A stretch of 34,031 bases of DNA, taken from positions 1-34,031 of the forward strand of contig NZ_ATVR01000036.1 in the NCBI RefSeq assembly GCF_000420825.1, given 5' to 3'. Source of the stretch: Butyrivibrio sp. AE2015. Lineage in GTDB: Bacteria > Bacillota > Clostridia > Lachnospirales > Lachnospiraceae. The position numbers were made by a program, and so were the translations under genes. A model generated the notes under the pieces. That model was given only the letters and a program-made list of their open reading frames with translations, was not told the DNA's origin and ran no database searches. Positions 33,708 to 34,031 of the stretch are shown here, piece after piece. Numbering within the stretch: the stretch's first letter is position 1; the number at the start of each line of letters is the position of its first letter.

Positions 33708-34031
33708 TGTCAAGGACAGTATTTGAAATTTACACCCATTTTTTAGACCAGCATCTTCTTTGGATATTCTCCGGTTTTTATGTATCTGTAGTATTCATTT
33801 GGTGATAGTTTATTAAGACTAAGTTTATATCGGTCATTGTTGTAGTAGTCAATCCAATCATCTATGGCGTTTCTTATGTCATTTACAGAATTCCATTTAC
33901 GTGATTTTATGCCAAGCTCCTGTTTCATATGTCCAAAAAAACTTTCCTGTGGTGCGTTATCCCAACAGTTACCCCGGCGAGACATTGATTGACGTAAACC
34001 ATAATCATTGACTATTTTCCTAAATGGAACG
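33708..34031 (-). mobile_element. 3' part of an IS3-family insertion sequence (truncated by the window)
   Basis: Contains the end of an IS3-family transposase gene. TGTCAAGGACAGT at 33708-33720, just 23 nt after the transposase stop, is a plausible terminal inverted repeat. The other end is outside the window, so neither the boundary nor a target duplication can be confirmed. Confidence 0.6.
33743..34031 (-). CDS. IS3-family transposase OrfB, C-terminal part (partial)
   Basis: The C-terminal end of a DDE transposase of the IS3 family (IS150-like group). The frame is open to the window edge, with VNDYGLRQSMSRRGNCWDNA leading into the block that holds the third catalytic acid, Glu, in PQESFFGHMKQEL. 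The usual integrase-core end follows: IRNAIDDWIDYYNNDRYK, then LSPNEYYRY. The upstream part, including the first two catalytic Asp residues, lies beyond 34031. Nothing suggests that this end is broken. Confidence 0.88.
   Translation of the reverse strand, partial: VPFRKIVNDYGLRQSMSRRGNCWDNAPQESFFGHMKQELGIKSRKWNSVNDIRNAIDDWIDYYNNDRYKLSLNKLSPNEYYRYIKTGEYPKKMLV

Overview
The window is A+T-rich Firmicute DNA with strong GGAGG-type ribosome binding sites. A T-box in front of tyrS, a tetrahydrofolate riboswitch in front of an ECF-type folate transporter gene, BspA-type leucine-rich-repeat proteins and a GH27 glycosidase point to the Lachnospiraceae, perhaps near Butyrivibrio or Pseudobutyrivibrio. 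The taxon is an inference from gene content. Nearly all genes lie on the minus strand.

Layout. 1-960: a 42-codon ORF with a strong ribosome binding site, a strong hairpin and a small lipoprotein. 965-4830: a GH27 alpha-galactosidase-like enzyme followed by a small SLH-like protein, then tyrS with its T-box leader and promoter. 4904-6643: a plus-strand FIST-GGDEF diguanylate cyclase. 6692-8364: a PHP-domain phosphatase and folT, the latter behind a THF riboswitch and a promoter. 8372-16697: a giant 2447-residue protein of unknown function and a partner with a weak GNAT-like look. 16948-33442: a large accessory locus described below. 33546-34031: three 52-bp tandem repeats and the end of an IS3-family element that runs off the window.

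The main discovery candidate is the 16948-33442 locus. It has an ECF-type sigma factor gene whose product continues into a transmembrane helix and an extracytoplasmic domain, co-transcribed with a DUF6273-like lipoprotein. Around it are seven proteins with CxxC...CxxC zinc ribbons, most followed by a transmembrane helix. Four of these carry BspA-type leucine-rich repeats that should lie outside the cell. Four intergenic regions, including the one before the sigma gene itself, share the element AAAACCT-N16-GTAAT-N5-TAGMA with identical spacing, read on the minus strand. I interpret it as the promoter of the sigma factor's own regulon, which would turn the locus into four co-regulated transcription units: 33213-24981, 24851-20785, 20682-17302 and 17211-16948. 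The spacing and sequence identity are seen directly; the assignment to this sigma factor is inference.

The second unusual item is the giant protein. It has no signal peptide, is highly charged and mostly helical in character, contains at least two and probably three degenerate units of about 200 residues, and ends in hydrophobic segments. I could not place it in a known family.
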